A stretch of DNA of 8,938 nt, taken from Gammaproteobacteria bacterium (GTDB lineage Bacteria > Pseudomonadota > Gammaproteobacteria > Granulosicoccales > Granulosicoccaceae). Each line of letters opens with the position of its first letter. The first letter of the stretch is position 1. Location of the stretch: positions 1-8,938 of the forward strand of contig DOIU01000225.1 in NCBI GenBank assembly GCA_003511825.1, written 5' to 3'. Positions 1-5,786 of the stretch are shown here, one piece after another. The translations under genes were made by a program, and so were the position numbers. Below the pieces are notes generated by a model that was given only the letters and a program-made list of their open reading frames with translations, was not told where the DNA came from and did not search any database.

Positions 1-452
1 CCTCTCCCCAAGGTTGTAATATTGTTATGCTCATCCACACCTTGGAAACCAGCAACCACAACAACACGCCCTTGGGCCAAATCCTCGCGGATAGCCTGAT
101 CGTCAATACTGCGGATGCGCGCCTTATTGTGTGCATTGTCCGTCAACACGCGCACTTGACCGCCGGTGTAGGACTTTGCCGCTTGCCCAGACTCAATCAG
201 TGCCATGCACAATAAGGCAATAGTGACTTGCTCTCCGGTCGAGACCAGCACATCCAGTTCGCGCGGCTCGGGATCGGCCATCACATTGTGTGCCATCTCT
301 ATCAATCGGTTGGTTTCGCCCGACATCGCCGACACCACAACCACAACGTCGTTCCCCGACGCTTTAAGCGCTTTTACACGCTCTGCCACCTTCTGAATAC
401 GATCGATACTACCGACGGACGTGCCGCCGTATTTTTGAACAATGAGTGCCAT
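1..452 (-). CDS. lysC: Aspartate kinase, N-terminal 150 residues (3' part outside window)
   Basis: Aspartokinase phosphorylates L-aspartate with ATP to give 4-aspartyl phosphate, the committed step to lysine, threonine, methionine and diaminopimelate in the cytoplasm. The translation begins MALIVQKYGGTSVGS. It shows the nucleotide/substrate motif KYGGTS at residues 7-12, VVSAMSGETNRL around 39-50, the STGE motif at 71-74 and YTGGQ at 95-99. The window ends just after TTLGRG, where the family continues into a GGSDT motif, so the rest of the kinase domain and the regulatory ACT domains are missing. The ATG at 452 is chosen because MALIVQKYGGTS is the usual family N-terminus; an AGGGG element lies a few bases upstream. 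It follows alaS by 30 bases on the same strand with no terminator seen, so co-transcription is likely. In Pseudomonas-type genomes csrA comes next (inference). Feedback class cannot be judged from this part. Confidence 0.96.
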   Translation of the reverse strand, partial: MALIVQKYGGTSVGSIDRIQKVAERVKALKASGNDVVVVVSAMSGETNRLIEMAHNVMADPEPRELDVLVSTGEQVTIALLCMALIESGQAAKSYTGGQVRVLTDNAHNKARIRSIDDQAIREDLAQGRVVVVAGFQGVDEHNNITTLGR

Positions 453-482
453 GTCCCCTGAACTTCCAAATCGTTACCGTTG

Positions 483-3083
483 TTATCCGAGTTTTTCTTG
501 CACCCATTGCGCCACACTTGCAAGTGCGGCGTCCAGTGCATCGGGTTGATCCCCACCGGCCATGGCCATATCGGGGCGCCCACCGCCTTTGCCACCGACC
601 TGCGCAGCGACATGGTTGACCAATTCACCGGCCTTGAGCCGATCCGTCAGTGATTTTGCAACTCCCGCAACCAGCTGAACACGCCCCCCATTGACGGCAC
701 CCAGTACAACGACGGCGTCTCCCAGCTTATCGCGCATGCGATCCATCATTTCTCGCAGCGCTTTGTTGTCAACATCTTGCAACTTCAAGCACAGCAGCTT
801 CACCCCGGCAACCTCGACCGCTTGATCCAAACCGCGCTCTCCCGCTTGCGCCGCGAGTGACGATTTGATTTTATCGAGTTCGCGCGACTGCTCTCGCTGC
901 GCTTCCATCACCTGCGACAACTTGGTGACAATGCTGTCCTGACCGGTCTTTAGTAAACCTGCGACGGAGGCGAGAGTGGCACGATCATCGGCTGCAGCAT
1001 CCAACGCGGTCAGCCCCGAAATCGCCTCAACCCGCCGAATACCGGACGCGACGCCCGTCTCGCTACGAATCCGGAACAGGCCAATCTCACCCGTGCGCAT
1101 GACATGGGTGCCGCCACACAGCTCAACGGAATCAGGCCCCAGCTCAACGACACGCACAATGTCACCGTATTTTTCGCCAAACAATGCCATCGCGCCTTTT
1201 TTGAGCGCATCATCCATCGACATCATGTTGACCACGGTCTCATGGTTTGCCAACACTTGCGCATTCACCCAACGCTCAACATCAGCCAGCTCAGCGTCGG
1301 TGACAGGCGCGGTGTGAGAGAAGTCAAAGCGCAAATAGTCCGGCGAGACGAGTGAACCGCGCTGTTCAACGTGTGTACCAAGAAACTGGCGCAAGGCCGC
1401 GTGCAGCAAGTGCGTGGCGGAGTGGTGGCGAATGATCGCCAGACGACGATCAGCATCCACGTGTGCATCCACGGCATCACCCAAGGCTAAGGCGCCCTCG
1501 GTTACCTGGCCGACGTGAGTGAAGGTGGCGCCTGACTTTTGCGTATCCACAACACTGAAAGACGTTGTCTTACCCTGTAACACACCGGTGTCACCCACCT
1601 GTCCACCCGATTCGCCGTAAAACGGCGTACTCTCCAGCACCACAACGGCTTGATCACCTGCTTCAATGCGTGACACGGGTTTGCCGTCGATGTAAAGGCC
1701 ACTGATCGTGGTTTGGGTGTTCAGCTGGTCGTAGCCGCAAAATTGGGTCACTTGGTCACTGGTGATGCGCGTGCTGAGATCAGCGGCAAACTGGTTAGAC
1801 GATCGGGCGCGCTGTCGCTGAGCATCCATGGCTTTTTCAAAGCCTTCCAGGTCCACCTCAAGGCCACGCTCGCGCGCGATATCGCCGGTCAAGTCCACCG
1901 GAAATCCGTAGGTATCGTAGAGCTTAAACAGCACATCGCCCGGAATGACCTTATTACTCAGGTTGGCAATATCCTCGTCCAAGATGCGGATACCGCTGGC
2001 GAGGGTGTCATTGAATTTCTGCTCTTCCGCCAGCAAGGTGGACTCTAGGTGTTCTTGGCGGCTGCGCAACTCGGGATAGGCATCACCCATTTCATCCGCT
2101 AAGGCACTGACCAAGCGGTAGAAGAAGGGCTCAGTGGCACCCAGCTTGTGGCCATGACGGGCGGCGCGTCGGATGATCCGTCGCAAGACATAACCGCGCC
2201 CTTCGTTGGCAGGCACCACCCCGTCACAAATCAGAAACGCACAAGAACGAATGTGATCGGCGATCACCTTCAGCGACGCACTGTCTTGGTCTTCACAACC
2301 CGTGAGTGCGGCCGCGCGGCTGATCAAGTTGCGAAAGAGATCGATCTCATAATTGCTGTGTACATCTTGCAGCACCGCTGCGATGCGCTCCAAGCCCATA
2401 CCTGTATCAACACTCGGCTTGGGCAAAGGCGTAAGCGTGCCGTCGGCAGCCCGGTCATATTGCATAAAAACCAGGTTCCAGATCTCGATATAGCGATCGC
2501 CGTCTTCCTCGGGCGTCCCTGGCGGGCCACCGGCGACCTCCGGTCCATGATCATAGAAAATTTCTGAGCAAGGCCCGCAAGGACCCGTATCGCCCATTTG
2601 CCAGAAATTATCCTTAGCACCAATGCGTGCGATGCGCTCGACGGGAATGCCAATCTCATTCACCCAAAAATTCCAGGCCTCATCGTCTTCTTCAAAGACG
2701 GTGACCCAGAGCTTATCCTTGGGCAGACCAATTTCTTCGGTCAAAAAAGCCCAGGCATAGCGGATGGCATCTTCTTTAAAGTAATCGCCAAAGCTAAAAT
2801 TCCCGAGCATTTCAAAGAATGTATGATGCCGTGCGGTATAGCCGACGTTTTCCAGATCGTTGTGCTTGCCGCCTGCCCGCACACAACGTTGGCTCGACGT
2901 GGCACGCTGATAGTCGCGCTTGTCCATACCGAGGAACACATCCTTGAACTGCACCATACCGGCATTCGTGAACAACAGCGTGTTGTCGTTATTGGGTACT
3001 AGGGAACTGGAAGCAACGATGGCGTGCTGGCGCTGCTCGAAAAAAAATAAGAATCGGGAACGTAATTCAGATGTTTTCATCAT
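483..3083 (-). CDS. alaS: Alanine--tRNA ligase, full length
   Basis: AlaRS charges tRNA-Ala with alanine and hydrolyses mischarged Ser- or Gly-tRNA-Ala. The 866 residues are close to the 876 of the E. coli enzyme. Visible landmarks are TNAGM at 39-43, the ARHHTFFEMLGNFSFGDYF block around 84-102, GPCGPCSEI at 167-175, VDTGMGLERI at 225-234 and the helical tRNA-recognition region around 280-460. The editing domain has the zinc ligands HSATH (H554, H558) and CGGTH (C656, H660). The C-Ala domain ends with a glycine-rich GGKGGGRPDMA at 830-840. All catalytic and zinc residues expected are present. The protein starts MMKTSE; either ATG (3083 or 3080) may be used, the family pattern MKTSE favouring 3080. 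There is no Shine-Dalgarno match upstream; CCTCC sits directly before the first ATG. recX ends 43 bases upstream and lysC follows by 30 bases. Confidence 0.98.
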   Translation of the reverse strand: MMKTSELRSRFLFFFEQRQHAIVASSSLVPNNDNTLLFTNAGMVQFKDVFLGMDKRDYQRATSSQRCVRAGGKHNDLENVGYTARHHTFFEMLGNFSFGDYFKEDAIRYAWAFLTEEIGLPKDKLWVTVFEEDDEAWNFWVNEIGIPVERIARIGAKDNFWQMGDTGPCGPCSEIFYDHGPEVAGGPPGTPEEDGDRYIEIWNLVFMQYDRAADGTLTPLPKPSVDTGMGLERIAAVLQDVHSNYEIDLFRNLISRAAALTGCEDQDSASLKVIADHIRSCAFLICDGVVPANEGRGYVLRRIIRRAARHGHKLGATEPFFYRLVSALADEMGDAYPELRSRQEHLESTLLAEEQKFNDTLASGIRILDEDIANLSNKVIPGDVLFKLYDTYGFPVDLTGDIARERGLEVDLEGFEKAMDAQRQRARSSNQFAADLSTRITSDQVTQFCGYDQLNTQTTISGLYIDGKPVSRIEAGDQAVVVLESTPFYGESGGQVGDTGVLQGKTTSFSVVDTQKSGATFTHVGQVTEGALALGDAVDAHVDADRRLAIIRHHSATHLLHAALRQFLGTHVEQRGSLVSPDYLRFDFSHTAPVTDAELADVERWVNAQVLANHETVVNMMSMDDALKKGAMALFGEKYGDIVRVVELGPDSVELCGGTHVMRTGEIGLFRIRSETGVASGIRRVEAISGLTALDAAADDRATLASVAGLLKTGQDSIVTKLSQVMEAQREQSRELDKIKSSLAAQAGERGLDQAVEVAGVKLLCLKLQDVDNKALREMMDRMRDKLGDAVVVLGAVNGGRVQLVAGVAKSLTDRLKAGELVNHVAAQVGGKGGGRPDMAMAGGDQPDALDAALASVAQWVQEKLG

Positions 3084-3102
3084 GGAGGCTGTTGTTATTG
3101 TG

Positions 3103-3122
3103 GGTCCATCCGACGGAGGACC
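3103..3122 (-). promoter_or_regulatory. Stem-loop in the recX-alaS gap, candidate alaS leader structure
   Basis: On the minus strand GGTCC-TCC pairs with GGA-GGACC around a GTC loop, with one unpaired T on the 3' side: eight base pairs in all. It begins four bases after the recX stop and ends 19 bases before the alaS start. No T-run follows, so it is not a standard intrinsic terminator. E. coli AlaRS is known to repress its own gene by binding a palindrome near the promoter, so an operator role is conceivable here, as is a simple mRNA stability element. Both are inference. Confidence 0.4.
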
Positions 3123-3126
3123 TGGG

Positions 3127-3609
3127 TTAATCCTGTTCCAGGCTCTGGGCCATCCATTGAGCCAACGCCTGGTCTATGTGTCCTTGATTAAAACCCCGTG
3201 AATGCAGATACCGTTTGCATTTCATGGCTTTCTTTTTATTGAAGCTGTCATCAAACTCGCCGAATTTGCGCCCAATGACGGAAACCGCCTGAGCCACCCA
3301 ATCGACCTCAACGCGGGTCATGATGTCGCGCGCCAGTTCCGACTCAAGCCCGCGATCGCGCAATTCGGCTTTAATCTTGTGCTTGCCGAACCCCTTGTTG
3401 ATACGTTGTTCCACAAAGAGCTCGGCAAAGCGCTCATCGCTTTGCAGGTTTTCTTGCGCCAAGGTGTCAATGACGCCTTCGACGACGTCAGGCACAAAGC
3501 CACGGTCTGTCAGCTTCTGAAACAACTCGCGGCGCGTGTGCTCGCGCCGCGCGAGTAGTTCGACGGCTTTATGCTTGGCAAGCGATCTGTCGGATTCGCT
3601 GTCGATCAG
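3127..3609 (-). CDS. recX: Regulatory protein RecX (RecA modulator), probable CTG start
   Basis: RecX binds RecA filaments and limits their extension and the RecA ATPase/coprotease activities. The frame gives about 160 residues, near the 166 of E. coli RecX. The N-terminal part reads KAVELLARREHTRRELFQKL, matching the first RecX helical repeat; then come DERFAELFVEQRINKGFGKHKI and a tail KCKRYLHSRGFNQGHIDQA, typical of the second and third three-helix repeats. Start choice is the problem: from the upstream in-frame stop at 3688-3690 down to the TTG at 3525 there is no ATG, GTG or TTG. The TTG at 3525 would delete the conserved first helix. CTG at 3607-3609 overlaps the recA TGA stop (CTGA) and lies six bases after a GAGGT, so I chose it; ATC at 3604-3606 is the alternative. 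Product identity is firm, the start is not. Translational coupling to recA is likely. Confidence 0.9.
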   Translation of the reverse strand: MIDSESDRSLAKHKAVELLARREHTRRELFQKLTDRGFVPDVVEGVIDTLAQENLQSDERFAELFVEQRINKGFGKHKIKAELRDRGLESELARDIMTRVEVDWVAQAVSVIGRKFGEFDDSFNKKKAMKCKRYLHSRGFNQGHIDQALAQWMAQSLEQD

Positions 3610-4646
3610 GCCTCTACCTCTGTGTCTTGCGCTTCCTGCGCCTCCGGAGCGGCATTCGACACCAGCAGCTTGGCACGCAAACGGCTGTCAATGTCGTTGG
3701 CAATATCCGGATGCTCGCGCAGGAAGTTGCGTACGTTTTCTTTGCCTTGACCAATGCGGTCGCCGTTGTAGCTGTACCAGGCACCCGCTTTGTCGACAAA
3801 GCCCTGCTTAACGCCGAGATCAATCAATTCACCTTCTCGCGACGAACCTTCGCCGTAGAGGATTTCAAACTCCACCTGTTTAAAAGGTGGCGCCATTTTG
3901 TTCTTGACCACTTTCACCCGTGTCTCGTTGCCGACCACTTCATCGCCCTTTTTCACGGCACCGATTCGGCGGATGTCGAGGCGCACAGATGAATAAAACT
4001 TCAGTGCGTTACCCCCGGTGGTGGTTTCGGGGTTCCCAAACATCACACCAATCTTCATGCGAATCTGGTTGATAAAAATCACCAGTGTGTTTGAGCGTTT
4101 GATATTACCCGTGAGCTTACGCAAGGCTTGCGACATCAGGCGTGCATGCAAGCCGACGTGGGAGTCCCCCATATCGCCCTCGATCTCTGCCTTGGGGGTC
4201 AACGCAGCCACCGAGTCAACCACCACGACATCCACGGCACCCGAGCGCACCAGCATATCGGTAATCTCCAGGGCTTGGTCACCCGTGTCGGGCTGAGAAA
4301 CGAGCAAATCGTCCACATTAATACCGAGCTTCTCGGCATAGACGGGGTCCAGCGCATGCTCCGCATCAACAAACGCCGCCGTGCCGCCCGATTTTTGGCA
4401 TTCAGCGATGACTTGCAGCGACATCGTCGTCTTACCCGACGACTCCGGGCCATAGATTTCAATGACGCGCCCTTTGGGCAGGCCGCCAATACCGAGCGCA
4501 ATGTCGAGTGATAAAGAGCCGGTCGAAACGACTTCAATATCGCGCACGGCACTGGCATCTCCCATGCGCATGACGGCACCCTTGCCGAACTGCTTCTCTA
4601 TCTGCCCAAGCGCTGCAGCCAGCGCCTTTTTGCGATTATTATCCAC
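3606..4646 (-). CDS. recA: Recombinase RecA, full length
   Basis: RecA forms ATP-dependent filaments on single-stranded DNA, drives homology search and strand exchange, and stimulates LexA and UmuD self-cleavage. The 346 residues match the family. Seen in order: N-terminal helix KKALAAALGQIEKQFGKG (6-23), Walker A GPESSGKT (66-73), the catalytic glutamate E96 in DAEHAL, Walker B VVVVDS ending at 139-144, loop L1 EIEGDMGDSHVG around 154-165, the L2 stretch with NQIRMKIGVMFGNPETTTGG (193-212), KVVKNK (245-250), and a short acidic C-tail after about 330. The start is GTG at 4646, with GGAG eight bases upstream; no in-frame ATG gives the expected MD(E/N)NKK-type N-terminus. The TGA stop overlaps the proposed recX CTG. 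Upstream is a 148-base gap containing a possible extended -10 but no canonical LexA box that I could find. Confidence 0.98.
   Translation of the reverse strand: MDNNRKKALAAALGQIEKQFGKGAVMRMGDASAVRDIEVVSTGSLSLDIALGIGGLPKGRVIEIYGPESSGKTTMSLQVIAECQKSGGTAAFVDAEHALDPVYAEKLGINVDDLLVSQPDTGDQALEITDMLVRSGAVDVVVVDSVAALTPKAEIEGDMGDSHVGLHARLMSQALRKLTGNIKRSNTLVIFINQIRMKIGVMFGNPETTTGGNALKFYSSVRLDIRRIGAVKKGDEVVGNETRVKVVKNKMAPPFKQVEFEILYGEGSSREGELIDLGVKQGFVDKAGAWYSYNGDRIGQGKENVRNFLREHPDIANDIDSRLRAKLLVSNAAPEAQEAQDTEVEA
3616..3620 (-). promoter_or_regulatory. Shine-Dalgarno element deciding the recX start
   Basis: Within the last codons of recA the minus strand reads GAGGT-AGAGGC-CTG. GAGGT pairs with the 16S anti-Shine-Dalgarno sequence, and the six-base spacing fits a start at the CTG of 3607-3609. 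It supports initiation at a non-standard codon overlapping the recA stop rather than at the internal TTG of 3525, which has no comparable element placed correctly upstream. Confidence 0.5.
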
Positions 4647-4697
4647 GTAGTTTTCTCCGTGTTGGTTTTAGCATGCCACACGCAATAAAAGCCGGCA

Positions 4698-4706
4698 ATT
4701 ATCCCA
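4698..4706 (-). promoter_or_regulatory. Candidate extended -10 promoter of recA
   Basis: The minus strand reads TG-G-GATAAT, an extended -10 with five of six matches to TATAAT. Predicted transcription would start near 4691, giving a leader of about 45 bases before the GTG. The -35 region is poor (TATGCG at 17-base spacing), which is common for extended -10 promoters. No CTG-N10-CAG LexA palindrome overlaps it. The call is by eye and needs start-site mapping. Confidence 0.45.
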
Positions 4707-4756
4707 TAAACGCCGACCTGCGCATAGCGGAAACTTCCCTGTCCCCTGCGGGTTTG

Positions 4757-4774
4757 GCCGCGCAACGGCGCGGC
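4757..4774. repeat. GC-rich inverted repeat between the small gene and recA
   Basis: GCCGCGC and GCGCGGC are perfect inverted copies around a four-base AACG loop (CGTT on the minus strand). It lies 20 bases past the stop of the small coiled-coil gene and about 50 bases before the proposed recA -10. It could fold into a stable RNA hairpin, but no T-run follows on the minus strand, so a classic intrinsic terminator is not supported. It may lessen read-through from pncC or protect the 3' end of that mRNA (inference). Confidence 0.5.
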
Positions 4775-4794
4775 TCATAGCGATAACGCTGTGA

Positions 4795-5079
4795 CTATTG
4801 GCAAGCGGGGCTATCAGCCGCTTCGCCGCCGCCAGTTTCGGCAAGGTCATCGCACAGCTTGCCAATTTTTTCGTTGATGGAGACAATCTGGCTGTCACTT
4901 TGTGCAATTTTGTCTTGCACTGCATCTAATGCTTTGCTTGATTCTGCAATTTTTTCTTGTAGCTTGGCTAATTCTTCCTGCTGTTGGCTGATTTGCGACT
5001 TTATCTCATCGATGCTGAGCTCTTGCGCCCACGCACCACTAGCCATCAGGCATAAGAGACCTGCCAACCCATATTTCAT
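4795..5079 (-). CDS. Small secreted/periplasmic coiled-coil protein, function unknown
   Basis: I do not recognise a family. The 94-residue product starts MKYGLAGLLCLMASGAWA, a typical Sec signal peptide with a likely signal peptidase I site after AWA (residue 18). The GLLC stretch is not a good lipobox, so a lipoprotein is unlikely. Residues about 22-75 are rich in I, L, K, E, Q and S and form a long predicted coiled coil with heptad-like hydrophobic spacing. The tail is short, with glycines and two cysteines (C76, C93) that could form a disulfide in the periplasm. The ATG overlaps the pncC TGA as ATGA, and GGAG lies seven bases upstream inside pncC, so it is translationally coupled to pncC. 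The coiled-coil segment (4861-4980) is only about 39% G+C by hand count, below its neighbours, partly because of its K/I/Q-rich composition. The gene is convincing; the role is open. Confidence 0.82.
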   Translation of the reverse strand: MKYGLAGLLCLMASGAWAQELSIDEIKSQISQQQEELAKLQEKIAESSKALDAVQDKIAQSDSQIVSINEKIGKLCDDLAETGGGEAADSPACQ

Positions 5080-5609
5080 AGTGTTCTCCCGGTAAATGCT
5101 GAGATAGTGTCGTCAAGCACCGCCAGCAAACCCGCGATCGCATGTGCGGTAGCTAAGTGCCTAACGGTGTAACGATCGCCTGAAAATTGGCAAGTCATCG
5201 AACTTACCGATTGCGCTGTCGCGCGATTGGCCCAGGCAAAACAGACCGTACCTACGGGTTTGGACGCAGTGCCGCCATCCGGCCCTGCAATACCACTGAT
5301 GGCAACGCTCAACGTCGCATCGCTGTGCTGCAGAGCGCCCAGCGCCATGTGTTCCACCACGGCTTCGCTGACCGCCCCGTCGTTTTCGATTGCCTCCTGC
5401 GGGACACCCAGCATGGCTGTCTTGGCGGCGTTGCTATAGGTGACGAAACCACGATCAAACCAACCAGAGCTGCCAGCGATATTCGTTATGGCCGCTGCAA
5501 CCATACCGCCTGTGCACGATTCGGCGGTTGTGCACACGGCACCTGCCATTGAGGCGGCGTGCGCCAATTGTTGCGCCCAGGCATCCAGCTTGTCGTCTGC
5601 GGCCATCAT
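5076..5609 (-). CDS. pncC: Nicotinamide-nucleotide amidase (CinA C-terminal domain protein)
   Basis: PncC deamidates nicotinamide mononucleotide to nicotinate mononucleotide plus ammonia, recycling the NMN released by NAD-dependent DNA ligase and other reactions. The 177 residues match the stand-alone CinA C-terminal domain of E. coli PncC (about 165); the N-terminal COG1058 domain of full CinA is absent. Motifs seen: TTAESCTGG (27-35) containing the active-site serine, NIAGSSGWFDRGFVTYSN (43-60), GAVSE (78-82), ISGIAGPDGG (104-113), KPVGTV (117-122) and FSGDR (142-146). The frame is open upstream to 5927, but that part overlaps mutS and is not family-like. ATG at 5609 is chosen because it has GAGAG six bases upstream and a promoter directly ahead; ATG at 5606 is equally possible. 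Its stop overlaps the small coiled-coil gene by ATGA, and recA follows, the usual pncC/cinA-recA order. Confidence 0.93.
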   Translation of the reverse strand: MMAADDKLDAWAQQLAHAASMAGAVCTTAESCTGGMVAAAITNIAGSSGWFDRGFVTYSNAAKTAMLGVPQEAIENDGAVSEAVVEHMALGALQHSDATLSVAISGIAGPDGGTASKPVGTVCFAWANRATAQSVSSMTCQFSGDRYTVRHLATAHAIAGLLAVLDDTISAFTGRTL

Positions 5610-5640
5610 TGCCGTCTCTCGCCACGCGTTGAATGCTCGC

Positions 5641-5669
5641 ATAATTCCAGAAGACAACGGGGGCGTCAA
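5641..5669 (-). promoter_or_regulatory. Candidate sigma-70 promoter of pncC
   Basis: On the minus strand TTGACG (5664-5669) is followed by 17 bases and AATTAT (5641-5646): five of six and four of six consensus matches at ideal spacing. Transcription would begin near 5634, about 25 bases before the chosen pncC ATG. The -10 overlaps the upstream in-frame ATG at 5642, which argues against that start. Confidence 0.5.
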
Positions 5670-5700
5670 TCTCATCCTGACGTCGCACTCGGCTCCTATC

Positions 5701-5718
5701 CCCCTAAAAATACAGGGG
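5701..5718. repeat. Short inverted repeat in the pncC/mutS divergent region
   Basis: CCCCT and AGGGG flank an AT-rich eight-base spacer. It lies upstream of the predicted pncC promoter and about 70 bases before mutS, a position that would suit an operator for either gene. On the minus strand it contains the LexA-like half-site CTGTAT, but the second half-site is absent. The rest of the 5610-5786 intergenic stretch shows no further structure that I can name. Confidence 0.3.
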
Positions 5719-5786
5719 TGCCTACCCGGATACGCGCACAAAGACACACGGTGCTGGCATGAGGTAATTTCTGTAGAATGGGCGGG

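Noticed and set aside
374..628. An 84-codon minus-strand frame bridging the alaS end and the lysC start.
   Set aside because: It overlaps two certain genes out of frame, and its translation resembles no protein I know.
3127..3525. recX starting at the TTG of 3525 (132 residues).
   Set aside because: It would remove the conserved first helix (KAVELLARREHTRRE) that lies upstream in the same open frame and that aligns with RecX of other gammaproteobacteria.
4757..4774. Calling the GC hairpin an intrinsic terminator.
   Set aside because: No T-rich tract follows it on either strand, so only an inverted repeat is reported.
5710..5715. ATACAG/CTGTAT, a perfect LexA half-site in the pncC-mutS region.
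   Set aside because: The partner half-site at the required spacing is absent, so it is not a LexA box by itself.
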